Assembly (NCBI RefSeq): GCF_900101895.1
Contig: NZ_FMVF01000016.1
Location: forward strand, 1 to 64,000
DNA: 64,000 bases
Reading direction: 5' to 3'
DNA from: Flavobacterium caeni
GTDB taxonomy: Bacteria; Bacteroidota; Bacteroidia; Flavobacteriales; Flavobacteriaceae
The notes below the pieces were generated by a model. That model saw only the letters and a list, made by a program, of their open reading frames with translations, made no database searches and was not told the origin of the DNA. The first letter of the stretch is position 1. Every line of letters starts with the position of its first letter. Both the position numbers and the translations under genes were made by a program. Below are positions 62,943 through 64,000 of the stretch, piece after piece.

Positions 62943-63641
62943 ATGAAAAAAGCCACTTGGTTGCTATTGCTGTTGACGCAGTTGTCTTGGTCGCAAACCA
63001 AAGACGTCTACACTTTCCAAGAGGTACAGATCAAGCCGATTTTTCCCGGAGGGATGTCGTTTTTCAACCAGTTCGTCGCCGAGAATTTTGTGGTACCCAA
63101 AGACACCCTGTTCAAGGGCGGCAAGATGCTGGTCGACTTCGTGATTGATACCACCGGAACACTTACTGATATTCGGGTCCTGCGCGACATCGGTTTCAAG
63201 ACCGCCGACCAGGCCAAGTATATTTTGTCGCAGTCCGAAAAGTGGATTCCGGGAAAACAAGACGGCAAACCGGTAAAGGTACACTATGCGATGCCTATCG
63301 TGCTTCCTGCCTATGAAGGACCAGGTCCACTGTTTGATCATAAAAGCATAGAAAAAGGCCCTGAGTACCCTGGCGGTATGAATGCTTTCTACCAATTGAT
63401 AATGCAGAATTTTAGGCCTCCAATGGATGAAAACCTGAAAGGAAAGATATTGGCGTCATTTGTTGTTGAGGCCGATGGGTCACTCTCCGAAAAGAAAATT
63501 ATCAAGGATATAGGTCACGGCGCCGGTGCAGAATTGCTCCGCGTATTGGATTTATCCGAAAAATGGATTCCCGGTGAAAAGGATGGGAACCCTGTACGCG
63601 TACAATACACCATACCCATCAACATAGGAGGCCCAGAATGA
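62943..63641 (+). CDS. Secreted protein with two TonB C-terminal domains
   Basis: 232 residues: signal peptide MKKATWLLLLLTQLSWSQ, then two tandem TonB_C-type repeats, the first with KPIFPGGMSFFNQFVAENF and VDFVIDTTGTLTDIRVLRD, the second with GPEYPGGMNAFYQLIMQNF and SFVVEADGSLSEKKIIKD. Unlike true TonB there is no inner-membrane anchor or Pro-rich spacer. Stop overlaps the next start (ATGA). Function unknown; perhaps a periplasmic modulator of TonB-dependent transport. Confidence 0.85.
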   Translation: MKKATWLLLLLTQLSWSQTKDVYTFQEVQIKPIFPGGMSFFNQFVAENFVVPKDTLFKGGKMLVDFVIDTTGTLTDIRVLRDIGFKTADQAKYILSQSEKWIPGKQDGKPVKVHYAMPIVLPAYEGPGPLFDHKSIEKGPEYPGGMNAFYQLIMQNFRPPMDENLKGKILASFVVEADGSLSEKKIIKDIGHGAGAELLRVLDLSEKWIPGEKDGNPVRVQYTIPINIGGPE

Positions 63642-64000
63642 AACACGTTTTTCTTTTTTTGATGTTTTTAGCAACTACGGCTATCTTCGCCCAAGACGAA
63701 AATTTTCCCGTAGAAGAAACCGTCTACCGCGACTCGATTGTAGACGTGCAACCCGAGTTTCCGGGCGGTATCGACGAATTCTACAAGTTTTTTTACGCGC
63801 AATTCAAAAAGCCCAACGTGCCGAGCTTTGTCGATAAAATTATGTTGTCGTTTGTGGTTGAGAAAGACGGTTCGATCGATGACGTCCGCATCGTGCACGA
63901 TGCCGGTTTCGGGACCGCCGACCAAGCCGTCGAGATCGTTCGGCAAAGCCCAAGATGGACGCCGGGATCGAAGGACGGGCAACCGGTTCGCGTGCTTCAC
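63638..64000 (+). CDS. Secreted TonB-C-domain protein (partial, runs off window)
   Basis: At least 121 residues; the 3' end is beyond the window. Signal peptide (MKHVFLFLMFLATTAIFAQ), then VQPEFPGGIDEFYKFFYAQF, KIMLSFVVEKDGSIDDVRIV and GFGTADQAVEIVRQSPRWTP, matching the TonB_C repeats of the upstream gene, to which it is coupled by a four-base overlap. Likely a paralogue. Confidence 0.82.
   Translation, partial: MKHVFLFLMFLATTAIFAQDENFPVEETVYRDSIVDVQPEFPGGIDEFYKFFYAQFKKPNVPSFVDKIMLSFVVEKDGSIDDVRIVHDAGFGTADQAVEIVRQSPRWTPGSKDGQPVRVLH

Overview
The window is a stretch of a Flavobacteriaceae chromosome, most likely a Flavobacterium-like species with an unusually balanced base composition. The evidence is four cargo proteins with type IX secretion (T9SS) C-terminal sorting domains, the gliding gene gldA, GLPGLI and DUF3857 proteins, a metH split in two, a DAHP synthase-chorismate mutase fusion, an ExbB-ExbD-ExbD-TonB cluster, and promoters of the Bacteroidetes type (TTG, about 19-23 bp, TAnnTTTG). 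No rRNA, tRNA, CRISPR array, prophage or transposase gene was seen.

Layout. 1-13.5 kb: a repeat element, a HhH-GPD DNA glycosylase, a membrane pyrophosphatase with a Cys-rich tail, a secreted metalloprotease, a deoxynucleoside kinase pair, and a GLPGLI/outer-membrane receptor pair. 13.5-26.7 kb: a methionine regulon of metK, metY, an OsmC protein, metX, hom, split metH and metF, with two T9SS proteins between metK and metY. 26.9-30.4 kb: envelope proteins and gldA. 30.5-34.8 kb: a Phe/Tyr operon of pheA, an aminotransferase, tyrA and DAHPS-CM. 34.8-44.5 kb: a DUF4440 lipoprotein, rsgA, dtd, three tandem DUF3857/transglutaminase proteins, a MazG-like gene and aroA. 44.9-52.4 kb: queA, kynU, a T9SS protein, an arginase-family enzyme and kmo. 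52.4-56 kb: a minus-strand group of NDH-2, cupin, DUF486 and a HerA-like ATPase. 56.3-64 kb: exbB, exbD, exbD, tonB, a small membrane protein, a PstS-like lipoprotein, a TPR protein, queE and two TonB-C-domain proteins, the last cut by the window end.

The most striking content is regulatory. Upstream of metY are two tandem transcription attenuators, each with a Met/Cys-rich leader peptide (22 and 28 codons), an antiterminator segment inside the leader's tail and a rho-independent terminator. metH has a SAM-I (S-box) riboswitch and metK a SAM-II-type riboswitch, so one pathway in one locus appears to read both charged tRNA (Met/Cys) and SAM. The pheA operon has a matching attenuator with a Phe/Tyr-rich leader of 25 codons and a 9-bp antiterminator.

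The second theme is non-coding repeats. Eight copies of a hairpin repeat family (three long, five short) sit between genes, and their stem sequences differ while pairing is kept. A second structured element occurs twice (about 7.3 and 44.6 kb), and a third, promoter/hairpin/terminator-like repeat occurs twice near 50.6-50.8 kb.
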